In this document: positions 54,702-64,000 of the stretch, piece by piece
How the letters are laid out: the number at the start of each line of letters is the position of its first letter
Position numbering within the stretch: the stretch's first letter is position 1
Assembly (NCBI GenBank): GCA_030581615.1
Contig: JAKTTT010000081.1
Coordinates: 1-64,000, forward strand
Reading direction: 5' to 3'
DNA from: Alloascoidea africana
Taxonomy: Eukaryota; Ascomycota; Alloascoideomycetes; Alloascoideales; Alloascoideaceae
Length of the DNA: 64,000 bases
Position numbers and translations under genes: made by a program
Notes under the pieces: model-generated
What the model was told of the DNA's origin: nothing
What the model saw: the letters and a program-made list of their open reading frames with translations, nothing else
Database searches by the model: none

Positions 54702-57426
54702 ATGGAGCGTTTGCTGAAGAGCCTGTGGCCGCTAAGTCAGCTCCGCGATCCTGTGGTTGCAGTTCCCACCTACGCTCTTGGCGAGAACCAGGACCCTATC
54801 GACCTCCAGGTCAAAGCTCTGCTCTATTTGTTCAAGCGATGTAGGATATATGGCATGGATCCTTTCCAGACGGCAGATCCGGCCAGCGGATATGGGAATA
54901 ACAATAGCAATAGCTTTGCCTATCGGCCCCCAAGAGTCTTCAGACACAAGCAGAATATCGATAGCGTTTCCACCACGGCTACCACAAGCACCACTTTTAG
55001 CCAAAGTTTCAGCGATTCAACCTCACCTCCTACATCGGACTACGAAAGCGATGATGAGGACGACGAGGACGACGAGGACGACGAAGATTTCCACACCGAG
55101 GCCCATGGCGCTAGAGACGTCAACGACCTGTCATTTCTCCTGGCATGCGATCGGGAAAGAAACCTGAGCCATCATGGCCCAGACCCTATTCTCGGATCCC
55201 CGAAGGCCTTAGCCAGCAGTGAAGACACCGATTTGAGCAACAACGATAAACTGGACATAATTTACAATCTATCTGGGTTTCAGCAACTTCTCTCCTCCGA
55301 CGAGTTCCGCGTGCTAATTGACTGGGGCAAAAACCTGTTCAGGTCCATGTGCATCCTCAGCGCTCCTCCCCAGTTCACCGAGTACTGTGGGTTTGACACC
55401 AGAGACTTCCATTTTGTCATTCTTCCGCCAGAGGCAGATGGTATGTATTGTTCTGCTACTAGGCATGATCCGAGTCGCAGTGGCAGCTCGAGCCAAAAGT
55501 TCAAAAATTAAACTGCGCTTGGCCTGCATGGCAAAATATTTCGTACCGGGACTATTTCTAACTGCTTATAATTTGTAGATGCCCGATACGTTGCAACTTT
55601 GGCGAATTCCGACATTTACTGCGAGCACTTTATCGATTACGAAACTCGTAGGCAGTTGGCAGCCGACATTGTGCTTTCCCACAGGTTAAAGTCCCAGACT
55701 AGGCATTTTGACCTGAACACGCGTGCAGCAATCATCCGAGACTACCTTCGTACAATTGCAATTGAGGTCCAAGTCGATCGGCTATATCGAGTAAGTATTT
55801 GCTCTGTTTGTGTTTTGTGTTTGTGTTTTATTTTTGGCAAAACCTAACAGTTTGTACCAGGCCTCTTTACGTGAAAGATTACAGGAGATTTCGAGCCAAC
55901 CCAATTCGCCCATCTCCTTGCCCTCCCGTCCCTCTGGACATGGTGAAAATGAAAATGAAAATGAACTTCAACAGTTTAAGCTTGCCAGTCCCAAGGAAGA
56001 AGAAGAGGCATTGTCGTCGCCTCCCCATTTCCCCTTTCCAAACTCGCCGCTACGTCATTCGATGATGAGATCTCCTTCACGAAGACACAGGGTTAAACCT
56101 TCTATCGACCTGTCCACGCTAGACGAGGACCTGCCTCCTTTATCGCCTCTCATACTGCTCCAGTCTCCATCCACAGAGTCTGCTGAACAACCCGAACCCG
56201 AGCCCATCTGTTCGAGAAAACTGCAGGCACGTGGAAAGAAAGAGGCCAGGCACGGTTCCAACGGTCTTCGCCTGTTCCACTCACCTTCCGACCGTGGCCG
56301 GAACTTCCCCAAAGCGACCGAATCTTCTTCTGCTTCAAAGAAGCATCCCACGCTGACCTCCGTGCCTCTTTTCCCAGCAGTCTCCGAATTCCAACTACAG
56401 CCCTCCCGAACGTCGTCGTCGTCGTCCTCCTCCTTCGGACTCGCCAACGGCAACACCGAAAGCGAACGAGTCTTTCGCCGAGCGCTTAGTCCCGTTCGTG
56501 CTGGATCTGCTACTCCTAATCCTCTATCAAGATCGAGAACCAACCCCAGTACCCCGCTTTCTCCTCCTATTTCACTGGATCCTCCTGCTGCGATACGGAC
56601 TGGTCGACTCACAGAGCATAATCTGAAGCTCAGGCGGTCGCCCGACTTTGCCCGGAGGTTCACAATCCATTCTCTTTTGGACAAGGACGAGACCCCCCAT
56701 AATAAATGTGGTAATTGCAAGGAAAGCGCCACCGCTTCTCCCATCTGTAATGAAGATGGCGGCGATTTTGGCAATGTGCATAATTATGGTACTCACTTCT
56801 CCTCTTCCAGTCACGGCTCTGATTCTGGCGAGTCGTCTGGATCGCAGTCCATTGAGGACAGACTGGGTCTTGATGCGTGCTCCTCTTTTGAAACCACTGG
56901 GCCTATTGATCTCGACCATCCCATAATCGCAAATGGTGATGAAAACCCAGGAGAGGAGAAGCACTGTGAAGGTGCTGATGCTGCTGCTGCTGAAATTTCT
57001 GCTGTGACCTCAGTGCCCTTACAGAAGCATATTGGCATTGGGAAAAACTTTAGTCCGTTCTACGGCGATGAAAGATTACACTCTCAAACCAACCCACCCC
57101 ATCTTTCAAAGTCTCCCTCGTCTCTACGACCTGCTTCATGGGCTACGAATTCCGTCCCTACTCGAAACCCCCTCTGGGGAGGTGTAATGAACAGAAGACA
57201 AAAAAGACTTGTCAAAAAGCGATCTTCTATGAACTTTGCAAAGATTGAACGAGGAGTTGTACGGTCTGTTGATCTTGAAACTGCTCTCATGTTTGACACA
57301 ATTCCTGAAGAAATCAGGACTGAGGCATTTGCACAGGCTCGATATGCCGTCCAACGCAAATTGCAAAAGGAAAAAAAAATTCTAAAAGAGATGAAATCTT
57401 TACGACGGGCCCAATTCTCCGCTTAG
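54702..57426 (+). CDS. Unrecognised 838-aa protein, three exons
   Basis: Exons 54702-55440, 55579-55790 and 55861-57426 join in frame. The donors are GTATGT and GTAAGT, and the branches CTAAC. An N-terminal helical segment (MERLLKSLWPLSQL) leads into an acidic run (DDEDDEDDEDDED, about 117-130). A folded-looking part follows, spanning the exon 1-2 junction (IIYNLSGFQQLLSS, FRVLIDWGKNLFRSM, CGFDTRDFHFVILPPE, SDIYCEHFIDYETR, LNTRAAIIRDYLRTIAIE). Then comes about 400 residues of Ser/Pro-rich disorder and a basic helical C-terminus (MNRRQKRLVKKRSSMN, LQKEKKILKEMKSLRR). I recognise no family. Continuous frame across two clean introns and sharp amino-acid bias argue strongly that the gene is real. 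Confidence 0.75.
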
Positions 57427-59404
57427 TCGGAAACCACATTTTTTGGGGGACTCTCTTAACCCAGAATGACATATCATTTCTTTGAAAATGTGGTTGAAAC
57501 GTTGTGCATTTGTATGAGTATTTTTGATGGGATGGGTTATTGCAATTTGAATTACACTGAGATATATGGCTTATAAAAAACATTTCGGACACAATTATGA
57601 AAAAAAACCACCTCACTTTATCGTTGCTTTCCTCCCTTTTACCTCAATTTTTTTTCTCTTTTTTTTTTATTCATTCATTCATTCATTAATTTTTCTTATC
57701 TATTGACATTTTCTCATTTGGATTTAAAAACAATAAACCTTTAATACCTCTTACATTTTTTTTTTAGTTCTTTCCCGATTAATGCCAAACAAAAATAACA
57801 TTTAAAGAAAACGAGAATAACTAATTGGTCGAATTTTTTTGTTTTTTTGTGACTTTGCTTCTAATAGTGTTATTATTATGATTATTACTACTCCCCTTTG
57901 TTACTATAGTTTGACTTTCTTCATCATTATCAAAAAAAAAAAAAAATTAGATACATGAGCGTTATTGGCATCAGTTGCATGAAAAAAGATTCTTAATTGT
58001 TTGGCATTTTTGATCATCTCTTTCTTTGTACTTAATTGTTACATTTACATAAATAAAAATTCTTGAGCATTGCCTTTTTTTTTAACCAGAAGGCTTGTAA
58101 ATTCAAAAAGTGATCAGGCAAGAAATCATGGAACAATGTTGAATTACTTTCTTTTTTCCTGGTAGATCAAATGAAAGGTTGTCAAATGCTGTTTGGGAAT
58201 TTAACACTAAAAAATTTAGTCTAACATGTGAAGACAAAACTAATTCTTAAAATTTGTCCGAGCTATCAAAAACTTGAGATTCAACTCTTTATATACTTTT
58301 TCTCTGTTATCGGTTTCCTTTTATCCGATTTCACACGCCCTAACTCCCCAAGCCATCCTTTTGTCAGATGCATAACAAGACAAAGCTTAAACTGAATATC
58401 AATCACCACCGCTGTCCTATCATTTCCAATATATTTCAATCAGAAATGACCAGAATCGTTAGTAGTTTAAAGCTAGTTAAAACTCTAGTTATGAGATATT
58501 ATTCTCAAACCGTGAACCTTGTTTAAATTCACAATGAAATGTATTATATAGATGAAACTACCACAAAAACCTTCATCATCAAAATGTCAAAACCAGGTCT
58601 ATCTAATTTTAAAAATTCTCTCGATTGTAAAAGTAATGTATCGTATGGAAGAAACTATTGATCAGGTTATCTTTGTTATCCAACCAACAAATAAGCATAA
58701 TTTGACCAAATTTCCCTTTTAACAACCTTTTCAAAATGTGATCTGAATAGTATCTTATCAAAAGCGTAGCGTAGAATCAAAAAAGAAAAGGCCTGGGAAA
58801 GCTAACAATGCCTTGATACAAAAATTCTCAAGAAAAATGCAAAAGAGAGTTATGGCTTTTAGAATTGGACAAGTTGTTCTCTAATAATAAGACCCCCAAA
58901 GGTACCTACCGGTAGTTTCAAGGTGTATGATGCTCGGACTTTTGAAGAAAAAAAATTGCTTTTACTTTTATCTTCTTTCCAACATTAGCTTCTCTGCATC
59001 TATTTCATCATTCTCAGGTTGTAACACTTAAAGTAATACTCTAGCATCGTAGAACCTCTCTTCTTTAAACCTACAAGTAGGTTGTCGAAAAGATATGGTG
59101 GGAAGCCTAATGCTACACCCACAACTCAGGTCTTCTAGAATTGGAATTTCTAAACACTTTAATGGATATCACACCCAACTTCAAGATCATTTATAACATC
59201 TTCTATGATTTCTTCTTCACAGATCCCTTTCCAATGAAACACGGGCTTGTAGTAATTCAAGACCATATATGTGTTACCCGGATATTCAAATCTTGTCACT
59301 TCTTCCTCCATCCAACCACCACCACCCAGAGGAACTTTCAACAACTTGGAATCGCCCAATAGTATAGAGGCAGAAAAGTGGTTGGAATTTTGAATAAAGA
59401 AAGC
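57427..59404. other. 2-kb AT-rich region without recognised gene
   Basis: Long T/A runs occur, with an (ATTC)n repeat at about 57670-57690. A minus-strand CTACTAAC signal near 58455 precedes a 42-codon open stretch (about 58279-58404), but no donor or partner exon was found. Otherwise I see nothing. Confidence 0.5.
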
Positions 59405-60057
59405 ATGCCGATTAAAGCGATTCCAAAGGTTTCTATTTCTAGAAATGGAGTTGGCGCATTTGTTTTGCCTGTAAGTTTGGTTATTATTTTGTTGCTTTTG
59501 ATGATGAATCTTTTGCATCGGTTAAAAGTCAGAACATTTGTTTCTCTAGTTAATGGGGAAGAACGAAAAAGAGTTATTGCAGATTACTAACTATAGAATG
59601 ATATCAGTGCAAACGAATAACAATCCAGTATTGTAACTGGGGGGGTTCAAGTGAGGGTACACGTCAATTTCTCAAATTCAAATTAAAAGATTTTGCTTCG
59701 AATAACAAATCTATCGAGTTCAAAATTATTGAAAAATCAGGACATCCTGTGATCACTGGTTTTTATTCACCTTATAAAGAAGTGAACGTTAGAAGGAAAG
59801 AGAGGAGCATAACAACTTTGTCATCAGAACAGAACAGAAACATAGTTTCTGAGAATCAAATACCGGATAAAAGCAAACACATTTGTGTGAGGAATTTGGA
59901 TTTGAACCAAGTTGAAAAGAAATTGGAATTGTTGAGGGATTCAAGTGGTAATAAGCTGAGAAAGTATAAAGGCAAACCTGTTGAGAGTTTGAATGAAAGT
60001 GTTAGAGGTATATGGTCGCCATTCCATACCGATCCCAAAGACCGGTACAAGATTTAA
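59405..60057 (+). CDS. MRPL51: Mitochondrial ribosomal protein mL43 (Mrpl51), two exons
   Basis: Exons 59405-59470 and 59608-60057 join in frame to 171 aa. The donor is GTAAGT, the branch TACTAAC. Exon 1 codes MPIKAIPKVSISRNGVGAFV plus two residues. Exon 2 continues CKRITIQYCNWGGSSEGTR, then KIIEKSGHPVITGFY, KHICVRNLDLNQVEKKLELL and PVESLNESVRGIWSPFH. This reproduces the yeast Mrpl51 pattern block by block (SRNGVGAF, CNWGGSSEG, SVRGIWSP). The protein belongs to the large mitoribosomal subunit and has the thioredoxin-like L51/S25 fold. An insert of about 30 residues after SPYKEVNVRRKER is not in baker's yeast. No presequence is obvious, as in the yeast homologue. Confidence 0.88.
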
Positions 60058-60289
60058 GAATTTGGTTAAATTGGTTCATTATTTCTTCTGTAAATAAAAT
60101 ATATATAGAAATGTGGAATCGAAACATGACTTTTAAACTTTGAAAAAAGTACCAGACTGTGTAGTATTGAGCTAAACATTTGATGGAATTATAAAGATAG
60201 ATAGATATATACAGCCAAGAAAAATAATAAAAAATAATAGTAATCAAAAACACAAAAAAAATACACACACAAAAAGATAGCGCAGAGTA

Positions 60290-61708
60290 TTAGGAATAGG
60301 AGTTCTTTTCGTTTGTAATTGCAGGATCAAGATTCATATCCAAGTCATTCTCTGCATCTCGGCCTCCACGTTCTTCCGGTTCTTCCACTTCAACTCCATT
60401 CATTTGTGCGGACCTCCCAACGGCAGCAGCGACAGCGGCCAGAGCAGCAGATGCTGAATCCTCGTCAACTTCGTATTTGTGCTGTTCCTTACCTGTCTCC
60501 GGAGAGCATTCAGCACTATCTTTCTGCATCTCATAATCCTCATTATCATCGTCATTGTCCTTGTCATGATTGTCTCCATAATAAGCACCGTTTGCATCTG
60601 GTGCATCGTTCATGATCAGGGTCATTATTCGTTTCTCTTCCTCCTCAAGCCAAGCATTTCTTGTTCCAAGATCAAATAAAGAGAGCTGTTCAAGTGCCTC
60701 CTCAGCAGCCCGTCGTTGTTCCCTAGCCCATATTTCGGATTTCTGCGTTTGAGAAAGCATAGCCCAATTGTCATATGCCACACTCAACTTTGGCATATAG
60801 TTGTCATACACATTTGCCATTGTGCTGGATTGGGAATGACGAGAACCCTCTAGCAAAGTTTCGAGCTGGGTATATGTTTGCTGAGTTGGCGGGTCATGAG
60901 GCCATTGTCCAGGAGGCAAAAAATAGAGAACCAGGTAGGCAAACGAGGGATGAGGAGGAAGCTGGGGGGTGCCCAAGCGCTCAATGAAATTTGATTTTGC
61001 AGCCTCTCTAGCCTTGTTCTGTCGGTCTTTCAACCGTCTCCTGGTCCTGTTCCTAACCTTGACGTCTTCTCTCGCGTTGTACTGTTTTGATCGCCTTGCG
61101 CGTCTCGCTCGAATCTCTTCCGCATCTCCTCGGCGCTTAACATTTCCTCGAATCTGGTGTACCAAGTCAGCAGGGTGCAAACGGGTTCCCTTTTTCAGAT
61201 CCAAGTGTCTTCCGAGCGAGCCAGGATGGGAAAAAGTTCGATGGCAAAAGGGGCACATCTTTTTGGGATCACAACCCGGGGGAAGTGGAGGGATGCCCTT
61301 GAGGTCGGGGACAACCACTCCTTCGTTGTTATGGCCATTCTCATCGTTGTGATTGGCACCTTCTGGGCCTTGCTGGTGAAGCTGATTCACCACCATATCG
61401 CCATGAGACGCGTCATGGTCTCTCTGGGCCATGCGACTTTCATTTTTCTCGCGCCAATTCAAATCATTACTCGTAGATCTGGCATCTGCCGAATGGTGAT
61501 GATGGGGGTGATGGTGAAGATGATGACGCGAATTTTCGTCGACGGCACCTATGCTGGGGTCGATGGCACTGGGGATCGTGACCTGGTAGGGCCCGGGGTT
61601 GTAGAAGTTGCCAGCGAGGGCAGAGCTGACGGCAGAAACGACGTTCTCGACGCTGACATCGAGCGAATGATGGTGATCGTGGGGGGATTCCTGGGAGTCC
61701 GAGTCCAT
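60290..61708 (-). CDS. Single C2H2-type zinc-finger protein
   Basis: A 472-aa intronless protein. The N-terminal 130 residues are His/Asp/Asn-rich (HHLHHHPHHHH). One finger follows: C152-x2-C155-x12-H168-x9-H178 within MCPFCHRTFSHPGSLGRHLD. The gap between the two histidines (9) is much longer than the usual 3-5, but LDLKKGTRLHPADL looks conserved in style. A strongly basic region comes next (IRARRARRSKQYNAR, VRNRTRRRLKDRQNKAREA), probably nuclear targeting and DNA contact. A helical middle has WPHDPPTQQTYTQLETLLEG, and the tail is acidic and Ala-rich. It is probably a fungal transcription factor; targets are unknown. It diverges from the Arf-like gene. Confidence 0.7.
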   Translation of the reverse strand: MDSDSQESPHDHHHSLDVSVENVVSAVSSALAGNFYNPGPYQVTIPSAIDPSIGAVDENSRHHLHHHPHHHHSADARSTSNDLNWREKNESRMAQRDHDASHGDMVVNQLHQQGPEGANHNDENGHNNEGVVVPDLKGIPPLPPGCDPKKMCPFCHRTFSHPGSLGRHLDLKKGTRLHPADLVHQIRGNVKRRGDAEEIRARRARRSKQYNAREDVKVRNRTRRRLKDRQNKAREAAKSNFIERLGTPQLPPHPSFAYLVLYFLPPGQWPHDPPTQQTYTQLETLLEGSRHSQSSTMANVYDNYMPKLSVAYDNWAMLSQTQKSEIWAREQRRAAEEALEQLSLFDLGTRNAWLEEEEKRIMTLIMNDAPDANGAYYGDNHDKDNDDDNEDYEMQKDSAECSPETGKEQHKYEVDEDSASAALAAVAAAVGRSAQMNGVEVEEPEERGGRDAENDLDMNLDPAITNEKNSYS

Positions 61709-62104
61709 TTATGCTGCTCAACTTGTGGAATAACCGATGTGGTGTTGGGCGCATAGTGAGGCAAAGTCGCGAAGATGTGGGGGCCGGGTAAGCGCGAGCA
61801 AGCTCCAGCAAGCTCGAGCGACCTCCAGGCGCTGCGTCCGGGCTGCCGGGAGGCAGGCTGCCATGGGTGTTCTGGACATCGGGCGATGGCTGCTGGGACT
61901 GGTAGGAGGACCAGAGGAAAAGGCTATGTGGCGTAGAGCCGGGTCTCGAGAGCGTCGCTGGTGGGTGCTGTTGATGGCTGTAGCAGGGTCCTCCAGACTC
62001 TAATCGGGAGATACTGATACTGGAATATGAAGTGTCACAAACACACCCTCTGTAGACCTGTGTAGCATAGACCACCCATTCGTTCTCCATCCGAAACATT
62101 TTAC
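61709..62104. promoter_or_regulatory. Divergent promoter, zinc-finger protein / Arf-like
   Basis: This 396-base GC-rich spacer has GAGCGACCTCC- and AGCAAGCTC-type short direct repeats near 61797-61830. No TATA box is evident. Confidence 0.45.
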
Positions 62105-62653
62105 ATGGTATCGTTATTTGCGGGACTCCAAAGAGTCCTGTGGCGCCCGGACGAAATACGGGTCTGTCTCGTTGGGCTGGATAGCGCTGGCAAGACTACA
62201 CTTCTATACAGGCTGAAAGAGGGCAGAGTCGTGGTAACCATCCCCACGATTGGATTCAATGTGGAAGCGGTCGAGTGCAACGGCGTCACAATGACACTCT
62301 GGGACATAAGCAGTTCCAAAGGGATCCAGAAACTATGGAGAACCTACTACCAGATATCGCAGGCCATGATTCTCGTGGTGGACTCGACGGACCGAGAGCG
62401 TCTCGACGAGGCCAGAGAGTGTCTGCTGGAGATGTTCTATGAAGACTCCGTGCGCCAGGTCCCGTTGCTGGTGTATGCCAACAAACAGGACCTCCCGCAC
62501 GCCATGGCCCCGGCAGACCTGGCCGTGAAGCTGAATCTGTCCTCGTTCAGGTCCGGGGCGTGGCACATCCAGGGCGCCAGTGCTGTGACTGGCGACGGGC
62601 TGATCGAGGGCTTGGGATGGCTGGCATCGAAGCTGGCACGGGCCCAGCAGTAG
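62105..62653 (+). CDS. Arf-family small GTPase with altered switch II
   Basis: A 182-aa protein with clear Arf features: G1 GLDSAGKT at 24-31, G2 PTIGFN at 47-52, G4 NKQD at 126-129 and a G5-like ASAVTGDGL, plus LWRTYY and VVDSTDRERL. The canonical WDVGGQDK is replaced by WDISSSKG: the glycine and the catalytic glutamine (position 71) are both serine. Residue 2 is Val, so N-myristoylation is not possible. Family knowledge says Gln71 supports GTP hydrolysis and the Gly pair drives the interswitch toggle, so this protein may be locked or slow. CTG codes the conserved Leu25. It is followed in tandem by another Arf relative. It is unlike Arf1, Arl1 or Sar1, and may be a lineage-specific duplicate. 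Confidence 0.82.
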   Translation: MVSLFAGLQRVLWRPDEIRVCLVGLDSAGKTTLLYRLKEGRVVVTIPTIGFNVEAVECNGVTMTLWDISSSKGIQKLWRTYYQISQAMILVVDSTDRERLDEARECLLEMFYEDSVRQVPLLVYANKQDLPHAMAPADLAVKLNLSSFRSGAWHIQGASAVTGDGLIEGLGWLASKLARAQQ

Positions 62654-62851
62654 TAGGGTGGCCTTAGCCAGCCCTTTTGTTTCTACATTTCCCGATTCAC
62701 ATACTTCTTAAATATCTCCTTGACTGCAACCAGATCCGATAAAAGCTACCTTCAACTTCCCTCCCCCTCGCGGTTTTCATCTCGCCCCGTTTCATTTCAT
62801 CTCCGTAGCAAAAGAAGGAGCCCTCTTCCCTTCTTTTTCCGTTTGTTTAGA

Positions 62852-63727
62852 ATGTTGTCACTGTTCACTCAGCTCCTTGGCCCGAGAAAATATACAGTTC
62901 AAATAGTGGGATTGCCAAACTCAGGTAAGACAGCCCTGCTTCACCGGATTAAACTGAACCAGTTTATAGATGAGATTCCAGAAATCAACATTGGAAATAT
63001 CGAAGAGATCGGCTATGCGGAGGACGTTCTAAAGATTTGGGATATCCAGCCGGAGGTCATCAACAAGGGGACACCACCAGTACAAACTACAGCAACTACA
63101 ACAATAAAAGAAGGAGATCAAGGGACGGCGGTACTGGAATCCAATACTGAACATATAGTCGAAAATAGCCAAGTTCTTATCACCGACACAAATGTCAACA
63201 TACGGCCCAGTTGGTGTTCGGTACTATTGCCTCAACCAAACGCTATTATCTACGTTCTCGACTCTAGCAACCTCGAACATTTAATCATTGCAAAGGCAAA
63301 GTTGGCAGAACTCACAAGAGACCTTGTTCACCCACCTTCCACTTCTCCAAGTGTGGGTGTGGGCGTGGACGTGGGCGTGGGCGTGGTCGGATCGGGAGTT
63401 GAAGTTGAAATTGATGTCAATCAGTCAAGCTCAAACAAACGCGAAACTCCTATATTGATCTTGGCAAACAAACAGGATTTGAATGAAGCACTTTCACCAA
63501 ACCTAATTGCCTACGAATTTCAAGATCTTCTCAGCCAAATAGAACAGCCTTGGATTGTTCAAGGCTGTAGTGCGAAAAATGGCGAAGGCATCGATGCAGG
63601 TTTAGAGTGGTTGTACAAAACTTTAAAAGCAAACCTACCGGTGAAACTAGATGATGAAGAAGGTGCTTGCACATTACCAATTGGAACAAGGCCTGCTGTT
63701 GAGGACACTATTCAGGTCCAGGGTTAA
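62852..63727 (+). CDS. Highly divergent Arf-like GTPase with two inserts
   Basis: A 291-aa protein starting MLSLFTQLLGPRKYT, similar in style to the MVSLFAGLQ start of its neighbour. G1 is GLPNSGKT; a G2-like EINIGNIEEI has lost the TIGFN motif; the G3 position reads WDIQPE without DxxG. G4 NKQDLNEAL and a G5-like CSAKNGEGID are kept. One insert (about 60 residues, Thr/Glu-rich) lies after WDIQPE, and a second (a VGVGVDVGVGVVGSGVEVE run) lies before the G4 strand. The ATG at 62852 is the first in frame. The tandem position suggests duplication and relaxed or changed function. The C-terminal tail is acidic. Confidence 0.7.
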   Translation: MLSLFTQLLGPRKYTVQIVGLPNSGKTALLHRIKLNQFIDEIPEINIGNIEEIGYAEDVLKIWDIQPEVINKGTPPVQTTATTTIKEGDQGTAVLESNTEHIVENSQVLITDTNVNIRPSWCSVLLPQPNAIIYVLDSSNLEHLIIAKAKLAELTRDLVHPPSTSPSVGVGVDVGVGVVGSGVEVEIDVNQSSSNKRETPILILANKQDLNEALSPNLIAYEFQDLLSQIEQPWIVQGCSAKNGEGIDAGLEWLYKTLKANLPVKLDDEEGACTLPIGTRPAVEDTIQVQG

Positions 63728-64000
63728 CCAAGAGAATATGACGACGACGACGACGACGACGACGATTACTCTCCTTTCATGTTTTGTTTGTAATGTCTGG
63801 GAATAACTAGTATAACTGTATAATTTGAAGCAAAAATGGCGTTTAACAAACACTTTTCAATGGATAGCAGTTGTTGCATACTGATTGGGGAAAAAACAAG
63901 TGTTTCAATAAAAAAGGTCATTTATCATTTTGATGGAAATTCACAAGAGATTGAAATTTTTTTTTTTTGTTTCTTTCATTCTTAAATAAAGTAGTAGATA
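63728..64000. other. 3' flank with (GAC)n repeat, window edge
   Basis: Directly after the stop, (GAC)n covers about 63740-63764. AT-rich sequence follows to the edge of the window, with no gene visible. Confidence 0.6.

Noticed and set aside
58279-58460. Minus-strand CTACTAAC signal followed by a 42-codon open stretch
   Set aside because: No donor site or upstream exon could be found; could be chance in AT-rich DNA.

Overview
The window looks like nuclear DNA of an ascomycete budding yeast from an early-diverging lineage. It carries single-copy eukaryotic core genes: mediator MED8, 20S proteasome alpha4, RNase P Rpr2, lanosterol synthase, GFA1, YDJ1, mitochondrial mL43, PEX22 and the RAD1-type checkpoint clamp subunit. 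It also carries genes that baker's yeast lacks: glutaryl-CoA dehydrogenase, a UapA-type urate/xanthine permease, an SCAP-type sterol sensor and a Tysnd1-like protease. CTG encodes the conserved leucine of an Arf G1 box, which fits the standard code. I count about 21 spliceosomal introns, mostly near gene starts, with GTAAGT/GTGAGT/GTATGT donors and (A)CTAAC branch points. No rRNA gene, CRISPR array or convincing tRNA gene was seen. Species cannot be named from sequence alone.

Layout. 1-1.6 kb has no gene. 1.7-10.4 kb is dense: a USP deubiquitinase, then WBP11-like (-) and MED8 (+) diverging, a pyrimidine-nucleotide carrier (-), proteasome alpha4 (-) diverging from RPR2 (+), and a SAP1/YTA6-type AAA ATPase (+). 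10.5-16.7 kb is a minus-strand block: FSH-type hydrolase, NipSnap, ERG7, glutaryl-CoA dehydrogenase. M1 aminopeptidase (+) follows, then GFA1 (-), which diverges from a DUF155/RMND1-type mitochondrial protein (+) across a GC-rich promoter with a 15-bp inverted repeat. 25.3-28.7 kb holds a bacterial-looking DIP1984-like gene and a DHA1 drug:H+ antiporter. 29.7-37.8 kb holds a candidate small spliced membrane protein, YDJ1, the SCAP homologue and the NAT permease.

37.8-43.4 kb is a gene-poor tract. It ends at a TATA-containing promoter driving a 114-aa protein built on an exact 37-residue repeat. Next come a HAL4/SAT4-type kinase (-), the Tysnd1-like protease (+), the RAD1 clamp (-), PEX22 (+, three exons) and an unrecognised 838-aa protein (+). 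About 2 kb without genes follows, then mL43 (+), a one-finger C2H2 protein (-) and two divergent Arf-family GTPases in tandem (+), the first of which has lost its DxGGQ switch.

How the genes relate. Two touch sterol homeostasis (ERG7, SCAP), two touch peroxisomes (protease, PEX22), and several serve mitochondria (RIM2-type carrier, NipSnap, glutaryl-CoA dehydrogenase, RMND1-type protein, mL43). There is no evidence of a co-regulated cluster. All exon structures were worked out by hand from splice signals, reading-frame continuity and family similarity; no alignment or database search was run.
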